Positions 1 through 6,688 of a DNA stretch of 47,020 bases are shown here, piece after piece. The stretch comes from Galactobacter sp. (GTDB taxonomy: Bacteria; Actinomycetota; Actinomycetes; Actinomycetales; Micrococcaceae), in contig NZ_JALAGT010000073.1 of the NCBI RefSeq assembly GCF_022712295.1, positions 1 to 47,020 on the forward strand. Reading direction: 5' to 3'. The notes beneath the pieces were generated by a model. That model did not search any database and was not told the origin of the DNA. It saw only the letters and a program-made list of their open reading frames with translations. The position numbers were made by a program, and so were the translations under genes. Each line of letters begins with the position of its first letter. Within the stretch, counting starts at the first letter, position 1.

Positions 1-1
1 C

Positions 2-343
2 CTGCCCCCCGCACTGACGTCCCGGGCCAACCACGAATGGGTGGTCGACGTACGCCCCCCCCCCTCTGCCGCGGCAGCGACGCGGCCGCCGGCCACCTCC
101 GTGGCGGTGGATGTGGTCCAGCTCCGCGGCGGCGAACGCAAGGTGGTCTCCCACTTCGCCAAACACACCAGAGGCGAACTCATCGGGCGGCTGCTGGCCT
201 CCGGCGAGAATCCCACCACCCCAGAGGAACTGCGCCAGATCGCCGCCCAGTGGTGGGAGGTCGAGTTGTCAGATCCTTCCAGGGCGAAACCGTGGCGCCT
301 CACCGTGGTACTTCCCGAGGACCACCGCTTCACTTCGCGATAG
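2..343 (+). CDS. yaaA: YaaA family (DUF328) peroxide-stress protein, C-terminal part
   Basis: The frame is open from the window edge and ends at TAG 341-343, giving 113 C-terminal residues. The segment KVVSHFAKHTRGEL matches the conserved basic 'S-x-x-AK-x-ARG' region near the C-terminus of YaaA/DUF328 proteins, followed by the usual 'pe-L' turn and a W/Y-rich end. In E. coli, YaaA lowers free iron and DNA damage during hydrogen peroxide stress, and the fold binds DNA. The N-terminal part lies outside the window. Its 3' end overlaps the 3' end of the convergent cytidylyltransferase gene by 14 bases. The family call is good; the exact role in this organism is inferred. Confidence 0.8.
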   Translation: MPPALTSRANHEWVVDVRPPPSAAAATRPPATSVAVDVVQLRGGERKVVSHFAKHTRGELIGRLLASGENPTTPEELRQIAAQWWEVELSDPSRAKPWRLTVVLPEDHRFTSR

Positions 344-767
344 CGCCGTCACTTCGTTCCAACAGTGACAGCGCCCGACGCAGTGCCGTTGACGAGGTGT
401 GTGCGGTGTACGGGAAATACACCACTTGGACCCCGACCGCTCCGAACTGTTCCTCGAGGAGCAGCCCCTTTTCCGTCCCGCGCCAGTCATCGCCCTTGAA
501 GAAGTGGGTGAAACCGACGTCTCTCCACGCGTCCAGTTTGGACGGCGTGGTTTCCACGTAGACCTGGTCCACCAGGTCGATGTGGCGCAGGATCTCGCAG
601 CGTTCCTCAGTGGGGACCACGGGTTCGATGCCCTTGACCTGCCGCAGCATCTCGTCCGAGACCACGCCGGCCACCAGTTTGTCGCACCCGGCGCGTGCCT
701 GCCGCAGCAGGTTCAGGTGACCCACATGGAAGAGGTCGAAGGCTCCCGCAGCGTATCCGATCCTCAT
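330..767 (-). CDS. TagD/TarD-like cytidylyltransferase (glycerol-3-phosphate type)
   Basis: A 145-residue nucleotidyltransferase of the HxGH superfamily, normal length for TagD. The N-terminus GYAAGAFDLFHVGHL carries the H-V-G-H motif (His14, His17), KGDDWRG lies mid-protein and TAHTSST occupies the place of the TagD RTxGISTT signature. Such enzymes join CTP to glycerol-3-phosphate or a related alcohol phosphate, giving a CDP-alcohol. The start is the ATG at 767, whose ATGA overlaps the stop of the preceding glycosyltransferase gene, so the two are translationally coupled; an upstream alternative at 785 lies inside that gene. It is the last gene of the second glycan operon. With the CDP-alcohol phosphotransferase at 5966-6688 it suggests phosphoalcohol decoration of the polymer. 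The substrate (glycerol, ribitol or other) is not readable. Confidence 0.8.
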   Translation of the reverse strand: MRIGYAAGAFDLFHVGHLNLLRQARAGCDKLVAGVVSDEMLRQVKGIEPVVPTEERCEILRHIDLVDQVYVETTPSKLDAWRDVGFTHFFKGDDWRGTEKGLLLEEQFGAVGVQVVYFPYTAHTSSTALRRALSLLERSDGAIAK

Positions 768-2362
768 GCCGCCGTTCCTGCCCATCCGGTGCCGTTGGTG
801 TGTTTCTTTTCTCGTCCGATGTTGATCTCGTTGCCGGCCGAGTGCACCGACGCCCCTGCAGGGACGTCCTTGACCACCACGACGTTGGGCCCGAGCTTGG
901 CTCCGGTGCCCACCGTCACGGATCCGATGACCACGGCTCCGACGCCGATCTCAGCCCCGTCCTCGATGACCGGGCAGTCGTTCTTCTCCTTACGGTTGCC
1001 CAGCGTCACCCCGTGTCGCAGCATCACATTCGCACCGATTCGGGAGGACGGATTCACGACGATCCCGAAGCCATGACGTAAGCGCAAGCCTGGGCCCACC
1101 TCAGTGCTGACCGGCAACTCCATTCCCAGCATTCCTTCGGTCACGGCCTTGTATGAGCCTCCTACCGCCAGGAACATGACGCGCCCGAACGGTCCCGGTG
1201 TCTGCCTCCACCGCTGCGCGCTGCGGAACCACCGCAACACGAGCCGACTCTTGGGGTAGGCGATATTGGCGAGACGATCGGCTGCCACGGCGACCCGGAA
1301 ACGTTCCCGGGCAGTGGAGCCAGGGACCGAGCCGACCTCGACGGGGAGATCTTCAGTGGGGCACGTCCCTGTCGCGTCCGGCCCGGCGGAGTCAGACCCC
1401 GTCGAGACCGGTCCGGCAGTGGACGTCCGCACCGTGTCCGGCCCGGGTGGCCGAGTCCTGGACATCTCATCCGGAGCTGCTTCCGCGACCTTGTGGGTCA
1501 GCCATCTGCGTCGCTCCGCGAGCTTTCTCCTCAAAGCCCGCTGCGCGGAGTCGCCGTGCTGAGTCAGCGCAGCGTCAAAGGCCGCTGCGAACTCGTCGAA
1601 TCGGCACAACTTCTCCTCGGCGCTCATGGTCTCGGCAATCGCCAGTGCCGTGATGCGGAACGCCGGTACGCCGAGCAGCTCCTGCGCCAGAGAAGAAAAC
1701 GCCTCGGCGATCTGCGGATTCTCCCAGCTGCTCCGGCGCCACTGCGCAGATGCGGTGATCTGCTGAGGATGCGTTCGATAGGCCAACCCCGGAACCGGTA
1801 GACGCTGAAGCTTGCTCCCCGCGATGCTCATTCGCAGCCACAGGTCGTAGTCCTCGGTCGGTAACTTCCTGTACCCGCTTACGGCTGCAACTGCCTCGCG
1901 CCGCGCCAGGAGGGTGGAATGGGCCACCGGATTGGTCAGCAACAGGTGCATTCCGAAATCCTCTGGCCGGATCCCTGATGGCCTGGGCGGCGTCACCCTA
2001 CCGTTGCCCCAGGTCACGACCGTGGAGAAAACAGCGTCCGTTCCTTGGTCCACAGCAGCCAGCTGCCGCCGGAACCGCCCTGGTAACACCAGATCATCCG
2101 CGTCCATCCGGGCGATGTACTCGCTGTCGGTCTGTCCCAACAGGACATTCAGGCCTGAGGCAACTCCGTCATTGGCACGCGACAGTACCCGCAGCCGCCG
2201 ATCTTTCACCTCGCCAAGAACACGGGCGGTTGAGTCCGCGCTCCCGTCATCCAGGACCACAACCTCGGAGTCCTTGGGAAGATCCCTGAGGGTACTGCGC
2301 ACCGCGGCCATGACGGTGTCCTGAGCATTGAAGGCCGGCATCAGCACCGAGAGTCGCGGCAT
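764..2362 (-). CDS. GT2 glycosyltransferase fused to a serine-acetyltransferase-like hexapeptide domain
   Basis: A 532-residue two-domain protein. Residues 1-230 form a GT-A family 2 domain (LSVLMPAFNAQDTV, VVVLDDGSADST, metal-binding RMDADD at 85-90, acceptor-side TEDYDLWLR). Residues 240-300 are charged and helical, 300-350 a Pro/Thr/Ser/Gly-rich linker, and 400-517 a left-handed beta-helix of the CysE/SAT type, with HGFGIVV (His430), RHGVTLG (His450), hexapeptide repeats and a typical VVVKDVPAG exit. It probably adds a sugar to the lipid-linked repeat unit and O-acetylates it from acetyl-CoA. The ATG at 2362 is chosen because GGAAGAGG precedes it and it starts one base after the upstream stop; longer frames run into the upstream gene. 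SAT-like genes in glycan loci are normally separate, so the fusion is unusual. Confidence 0.82.
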   Translation of the reverse strand: MPRLSVLMPAFNAQDTVMAAVRSTLRDLPKDSEVVVLDDGSADSTARVLGEVKDRRLRVLSRANDGVASGLNVLLGQTDSEYIARMDADDLVLPGRFRRQLAAVDQGTDAVFSTVVTWGNGRVTPPRPSGIRPEDFGMHLLLTNPVAHSTLLARREAVAAVSGYRKLPTEDYDLWLRMSIAGSKLQRLPVPGLAYRTHPQQITASAQWRRSSWENPQIAEAFSSLAQELLGVPAFRITALAIAETMSAEEKLCRFDEFAAAFDAALTQHGDSAQRALRRKLAERRRWLTHKVAEAAPDEMSRTRPPGPDTVRTSTAGPVSTGSDSAGPDATGTCPTEDLPVEVGSVPGSTARERFRVAVAADRLANIAYPKSRLVLRWFRSAQRWRQTPGPFGRVMFLAVGGSYKAVTEGMLGMELPVSTEVGPGLRLRHGFGIVVNPSSRIGANVMLRHGVTLGNRKEKNDCPVIEDGAEIGVGAVVIGSVTVGTGAKLGPNVVVVKDVPAGASVHSAGNEINIGREKKHTNGTGWAGTAA

Positions 2363-2363
2363 C

Positions 2364-3272
2364 TCACACGCCTCTTCCATGACGGTTGAGGGTGTTGACC
2401 ACCCAGTTCGCGGAGACCAGGCCGAGACCCACCATGAGGGCCAGGTAGGCCCTCGGTTGAAGGGGGTCATGACCAATCGCCTTCGAGGCCCAGCTCCTCG
2501 CATGCGCTTTGTCTCCCACGGCACCGTGAGCGAACGCGATCTGCCCCTCGATGCGGGCACTGCCTGAGCGACTGGAGCCGAACTCAGGGTGCTTGTCCAA
2601 CAGGTAACTGAGTCCGTCCGCGATACCGCGCCATTTCTGCGTGAAGTATGAGGCCCTGTCCCAATGCACCACGGTCAGCGGCTGCGGCAGCGCCACGATT
2701 CTGCCCACCTTGGCCGCCCGCAGCAGCAGGTCGTAGTCCTCGCCGTACGACGCGGGGATCTCCTCATCGACCAGGCCGAGTTCTCCCATGAGCGCCGAAC
2801 GACGGATCAGGAAGGAGGACGGGTGTAATTCGGTGATGCGGTCCTTCAACAGATCGGCCAGGCCAACCTCAGCAGGTGCTGTCCTGACGTGACTGCCACC
2901 CTCCGATCGGATCTCGATGGCCGTGGCGCCCAGCACCACTGAAGGATCCTTGAGGCTCTCGATTTGTGCGGCCAACTTGCCCGGAAGCCATTCGTCGTCG
3001 TCGTCGCAGAAGGCCACCAGATCCGCCGAGGCCCTCATGATGCCTTCATTGCGAGCTCCCGCCAGACCGGGTTTCCCGGTGTTGCGGACACACTGCAGGT
3101 CGTGGGGACCGGGTTCCACATCCACGAGGGATTCCTGAGCCGGGCCATCCACCACCACGATGATTTCGATGGGCGAAACTCCGCGCTGATTCAGGACGGA
3201 CCCGACCGCACGTCTGAGAAGGACGGGTCGGTCTCTGGTGGCGATCACCACGCTGACGGCAGGTTGCTGCAC
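2364..3272 (-). CDS. Glycosyltransferase family 2
   Basis: A 302-residue GT2 enzyme. It opens with VSVVIATRDRPVLLRRAV, followed by IEIIVVVDG, NTGKPGLAGARNEGI and the metal/nucleotide-sugar site AFCDDDDEW, with ASYGEDYDLLLRAA as the acceptor-side motif. The C-terminal third is helical. It is predicted to act on the cytoplasmic face, transferring a sugar to the undecaprenyl-linked repeat unit; donor and acceptor are unknown. The start is GTG at 3272, preceded by GAGG about eight bases upstream. It sits between the polymerase (96 bases upstream) and the GT2-acetyltransferase fusion (one base downstream), so it is very likely cotranscribed with both. Confidence 0.88.
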   Translation of the reverse strand: MQQPAVSVVIATRDRPVLLRRAVGSVLNQRGVSPIEIIVVVDGPAQESLVDVEPGPHDLQCVRNTGKPGLAGARNEGIMRASADLVAFCDDDDEWLPGKLAAQIESLKDPSVVLGATAIEIRSEGGSHVRTAPAEVGLADLLKDRITELHPSSFLIRRSALMGELGLVDEEIPASYGEDYDLLLRAAKVGRIVALPQPLTVVHWDRASYFTQKWRGIADGLSYLLDKHPEFGSSRSGSARIEGQIAFAHGAVGDKAHARSWASKAIGHDPLQPRAYLALMVGLGLVSANWVVNTLNRHGRGV

Positions 3273-3368
3273 CGTTTACCTCGATCAGGTCGCACGACTC
3301 CCCACGCACGGCGCCGGCTCGGGGTCCGTGGAACGCCTCAGTCAGCACGCACGAGGGGATGAACACCT

Positions 3369-4697
3369 TCAGGTTGAGGCATACCGGGTCGAGTTCACAT
3401 CGGGAAGAATCACGTATTCACGCTCTCGCAGCGCCAAGGCGGCAGCAACGAACGCCAGGATGAGGCCGTTGGGCAGCACGCCGTAGTAGAGCATTTCCAC
3501 CAGGATCACGAGGCAGACCGTGTGGAGCAGGAGCCCCTCGAGGCCTTTGGCCCTGTAGGTGGAGAGGAACAACCACAGTAGAGCCGCGATGAAGCAGAGC
3601 AGGGCCGGGAATCCGTGGGAGAACATGACGGCCCAGAGGTGGCCTTGGGTTCCTGCCGACGGCGCACCTTCGATCATGGACGGCCGGGGTCCGCCATAGC
3701 CGAAGAGTGGTGACTCCAAGGAGCGACGCAAGGTTTCGCCGTAGAGGTCCGCCCTGTCCTCTGTCGATGAGCTGCTTTCCACACGGAAGGCCAGCCTGTC
3801 CACCACCCCGACCGCCTGAGCCACGATGGCGACGACGACACCCGATGCTGTCAGGCCTCCCACGATCCTCCATCGGCCACTGAGGGCACAGCGCCAGAAG
3901 ACGTAGACAGAGGCGATCCCGATTCCGATGAACATGCCTCGATTGAGCGTCAGCAGGGCCGGGATCAGGGATGCCACGATGGTGGCGCACAGCGTCCAGA
4001 ACAGCGCTCCACGTCGGATCAGGCTCATATACGCGATGACCATGGGCAGGCACAACGAGTACACGTTGCCCCACTGGTTCGTGTAGAGGAACGGTGCCGA
4101 GGGCCGCGGCTCCAGAACGATCCAGCTGTCCGGGTTGTACTGCGTGAGGCGTCGCACCACCATCTCACCGACGACTTCGTTGTTGCGTAGTGAGCCGGGC
4201 AGCAGCAGGCCGAGGGGGGTACGGAAGGAGAAGGTGGGGAAGAAGACGCTGGCATAACCGCCCACAACGGTCCAGACCCAGAAGAGGGTGACCAGTCCCA
4301 GGAGGTATTGAGGCGTCAGACTGGCCCGCGCGTTGTAGACGTAGACGAAGACGACGGTGACGCTGAGATAGTCCAAGGCTCTGTAGACGAAACCGACGAG
4401 TCGGCCGGGTGAGTCGATGCCGATCACCGAGACCAGCACGAGCAGCAGAAAGAGGAACCAGATGCCCATCCCTCGTGGCATCCTCGCTCCTCCTCGGCGT
4501 AGCAACAGCCACGCCATGATTCCTGACAAGGGAATCCAGGCCAATGAACCGAATCCGAGTACCCACCACACAGGGTAGAACGCCAGCATGGCGGTGAGCG
4601 GCCAGCGTGGCAGCTCCGTGCGTCGAGAGACGCCACGACGTTCGCTGAGAGGTGCCGGAAGTCCTGCTCCGATCCACCTCTTCCCTTTCGTAGGCAT
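3369..4697 (-). CDS. Wzy-like O-antigen/exopolysaccharide polymerase (O-antigen ligase family)
   Basis: A 442-residue polytopic membrane protein with roughly ten to twelve hydrophobic segments. A larger hydrophilic loop (about residues 160-215, containing YNPDSWIVLEPRPSAPF and TNQWGN) and the motif TLNRGMFIG followed by SPLFGYGG are characteristic of the O-antigen ligase/polymerase (Wzy_C) family. It is predicted to polymerise flipped repeat units on the outer face of the membrane. I take the ATG at 4697. A longer frame from 4760 would run across the start of the divergent wzz-like gene, and a -10-like TATCAT lies exactly six bases upstream of 4697, suggesting leaderless initiation. It heads the second minus-strand glycan operon. 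A ligase role is possible but less likely than polymerase next to Wzz and a flippase. Confidence 0.82.
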   Translation of the reverse strand: MPTKGKRWIGAGLPAPLSERRGVSRRTELPRWPLTAMLAFYPVWWVLGFGSLAWIPLSGIMAWLLLRRGGARMPRGMGIWFLFLLLVLVSVIGIDSPGRLVGFVYRALDYLSVTVVFVYVYNARASLTPQYLLGLVTLFWVWTVVGGYASVFFPTFSFRTPLGLLLPGSLRNNEVVGEMVVRRLTQYNPDSWIVLEPRPSAPFLYTNQWGNVYSLCLPMVIAYMSLIRRGALFWTLCATIVASLIPALLTLNRGMFIGIGIASVYVFWRCALSGRWRIVGGLTASGVVVAIVAQAVGVVDRLAFRVESSSSTEDRADLYGETLRRSLESPLFGYGGPRPSMIEGAPSAGTQGHLWAVMFSHGFPALLCFIAALLWLFLSTYRAKGLEGLLLHTVCLVILVEMLYYGVLPNGLILAFVAAALALREREYVILPDVNSTRYAST

Positions 4698-4717
4698 AGC
4701 TTTATGATAAGGAAATG
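4697..4717. promoter_or_regulatory. Back-to-back overlapping leaderless promoters (wzy- and wzz-like genes)
   Basis: The nine bases TTATGATAA (4702-4710) give TATGAT (4703-4708) on the plus strand and TATCAT (4709-4704) on the minus strand. Each hexamer is followed by exactly six bases and then an ATG (4715 on plus, 4697 on minus). With usual -10 geometry the first transcribed base of both RNAs would be the A of the start codon. No convincing -35 or Shine-Dalgarno is seen for either gene; AAGGAA lies too close to the plus-strand ATG. This is inferred from sequence; transcript starts are not known. Confidence 0.5.
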
Positions 4718-5947
4718 GATCAATCTGACCACACTTCCCTGGGATTGGCTCACTATGCACGGATTCTGCTGAGGCAGTGGCGCCTCGTGGTGACCATGAT
4801 TGTGGTCAGCATTCTGGTCGGGCTGGCTTGCGCCTTTTTATTACCGCGTAATTTCACCGCCAAGACCACCGTGAATCTCAACGTCATCACCTCCGAGCCC
4901 TTTACCCCGCAGCGAGCCGCCTCGGGCTTGTTGGACGGCAATACAGAGGCCGCCATCGCTCGGTCGCAGATCGTGACCTCCCGCGCGGCCAAGGAGCTCG
5001 GTGCGGATGTCACGGGCCGTGACGTGCGTGCGGCCTCCCAGATCCTGACCTCATCCGATACCACGGTGGTCAATGTCGTCTATGTGGCCGGAACCGAGGA
5101 CGAGGCCGTTGCCGGTGCGGACGCGGTCGCGGAGGCGTATTTGAACTACCGGAGCGAGCAGGCTTCCGACCGAGTACGGACCATGATCTCCGGCTACAAC
5201 GGGCAGATCGAACAGCTGCAGCAGGACCTCAAGAAGGCCAACCGGACTCTGGCCGACGCCTCCAAGGGCTCCATCTCCGAAATCGAGGCCCAGGCACAAC
5301 AACAGCAGGTGCTCACTGAGATCAACGACCTGTTGTCGGATCGCAACAAGCTCAGCGGTGTCGACACGGCGGGAGGCACGGTGCTGTCCGCCGCCGCTGA
5401 CAACAACACCTACGCTCAGCCACAACGCTCCCGGTTGCTCCTGACCGCCGCAGGTGTGGGGCTGGTCCTCGGGGTGATCCTGTCCTATCTCCGCAACCCG
5501 TTCGACCGCAGAGTCCGTAGCGTCAGAGAGGTCTCGACCATGCTCTCGACTCCGATCCTGGCTGGAGGTAGGCCCCCGCGCGGTGCACCCACCTTGAAAC
5601 GGGACCAGAGCGTGCAGGTGGCGTGTGAACGCATCCTGGCCAGAACCCCTGGCGAGGCGGAGCTGGTGTTGGCGGATTGCGCCAGCGACCCAACCTATGC
5701 CGCGGACCTGGCGGAAGCGCTGGAGAAGGCCTCGCCTACACTCGGCGTCTCCTTGATCACCGCCTCGGACAGTGCGCAGCTGGTGGGTGGGCTCGCCCGA
5801 GGAGACACCGCCGTGCTCATCTTCGACCAGGTCGCAGGCGACCTGGTGCAGCTACGCTGGGTCGCCGCGGAGGCGCGGGCAAACGATACCGAGTTGCTCG
5901 GAGTGGTTCAAACGAGCGCCCGGCCGCCAAAGCGCAGCTCCGAGTGA
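4715..5947 (+). CDS. Wzz-like polysaccharide co-polymerase with degenerate BY-kinase-like tail
   Basis: A 410-residue chain-length determinant. Two membrane segments (about 22-43 and 241-259) bracket an extracytoplasmic Wzz domain that includes a coiled-coil-prone stretch (155-215). The typical 'NPFDRRVRSVREV' follows the second membrane segment. Residues 280-405 resemble the position of a bacterial tyrosine kinase module, but no Walker A (GxGKS/T) or tyrosine cluster is present, so the tail should not be a kinase. It probably sets polymer length together with the Wzy-like protein encoded divergently 17 bases away. It is the only plus-strand gene of the locus. The start at ATG 4715 is the only reasonable one and appears leaderless. 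Confidence 0.82.
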   Translation: MDQSDHTSLGLAHYARILLRQWRLVVTMIVVSILVGLACAFLLPRNFTAKTTVNLNVITSEPFTPQRAASGLLDGNTEAAIARSQIVTSRAAKELGADVTGRDVRAASQILTSSDTTVVNVVYVAGTEDEAVAGADAVAEAYLNYRSEQASDRVRTMISGYNGQIEQLQQDLKKANRTLADASKGSISEIEAQAQQQQVLTEINDLLSDRNKLSGVDTAGGTVLSAAADNNTYAQPQRSRLLLTAAGVGLVLGVILSYLRNPFDRRVRSVREVSTMLSTPILAGGRPPRGAPTLKRDQSVQVACERILARTPGEAELVLADCASDPTYAADLAEALEKASPTLGVSLITASDSAQLVGGLARGDTAVLIFDQVAGDLVQLRWVAAEARANDTELLGVVQTSARPPKRSSE

Positions 5948-5965
5948 GCCTACGTCGCCATTGCT

Positions 5966-6688
5966 TCACCCCAGGGTGCGCAGCAGTCTGAACTTGCGCC
6001 GCATCGACACGGCAGCATGGAGCAGGTTCAGGGCGAACAACAGCGCGTAACCCACACAGAAGACCGCAGGGGCTCCCCACAGGACGAACATCCAGCACAG
6101 CGTGCCGGTGTCATTCGGGAGCAGTATCCACGACTTCAGCTTGCCATTGCCCTCCTCCGCACGCGCGCCACGCTGCTTGGCGAGCTGTTCAGCGAGGATC
6201 TGGCTCATGAACTGCCCTACGGACAACACGGCAAAGCATGCTGCCACGATAACCGCCCATCTCAGGTCCTCCCGGTACAAGAGCATGGCCGCAGCCACGC
6301 ACAAGTGCACCGTGGGAGTCCGGATGGCGTCCACCACGTGGTCCAGCCACTCCCCCGCCGGCCCGCCTGCACCGGTCAGGCGGGCCAGCTGTCCGTCCGC
6401 AGAATCGAACGCGAATCCTGCGGCGAGCAGCAGTGCAGCCAACACACCGGTCCAGACGTGCGGCTCGAAGACGATCACCAGGACCAGGCCCAGCCCGGAG
6501 AGCAGGGCACTGATCCCGGTCACCATGTTGGGTGTGAGGCCCATCCGCCCGGCACCCGCAGCGATGACCCGTCCGGCCCTGCGGTTGACCCACCGCATGT
6601 AGGCCGGCACTCCTGCACCCGACTTCTGGGCGCCGTCGAGGGATCTCAGGTTGTCACGAAAACTCGGTGACCGGGCCGGTGCCTTCAT
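5966..6688 (-). CDS. CDP-alcohol phosphatidyltransferase family protein
   Basis: A 240-residue integral membrane enzyme with about six hydrophobic segments. It contains the complete family signature, spaced D-x2-DG-x2-AR-x8-G-x3-D-x3-D: Asp95, Asp98-Gly99, Ala-Arg at 102-103, Asp116 and Asp120. The family displaces CMP from a CDP-alcohol or CDP-diacylglycerol by a hydroxyl acceptor. The ATG at 6688 overlaps the stop of the large secreted protein gene by ATGA, so it is the last gene of the coupled operon starting at 14425. Since the locus also encodes a TagD-like cytidylyltransferase, a role in adding a phosphoalcohol to the glycan or its lipid is more attractive than ordinary phospholipid synthesis. 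This is inference; substrates are not identifiable. Its 3' end faces the wzz-like gene with 18 bases between. Confidence 0.85.
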   Translation of the reverse strand: MKAPARSPSFRDNLRSLDGAQKSGAGVPAYMRWVNRRAGRVIAAGAGRMGLTPNMVTGISALLSGLGLVLVIVFEPHVWTGVLAALLLAAGFAFDSADGQLARLTGAGGPAGEWLDHVVDAIRTPTVHLCVAAAMLLYREDLRWAVIVAACFAVLSVGQFMSQILAEQLAKQRGARAEEGNGKLKSWILLPNDTGTLCWMFVLWGAPAVFCVGYALLFALNLLHAAVSMRRKFRLLRTLG

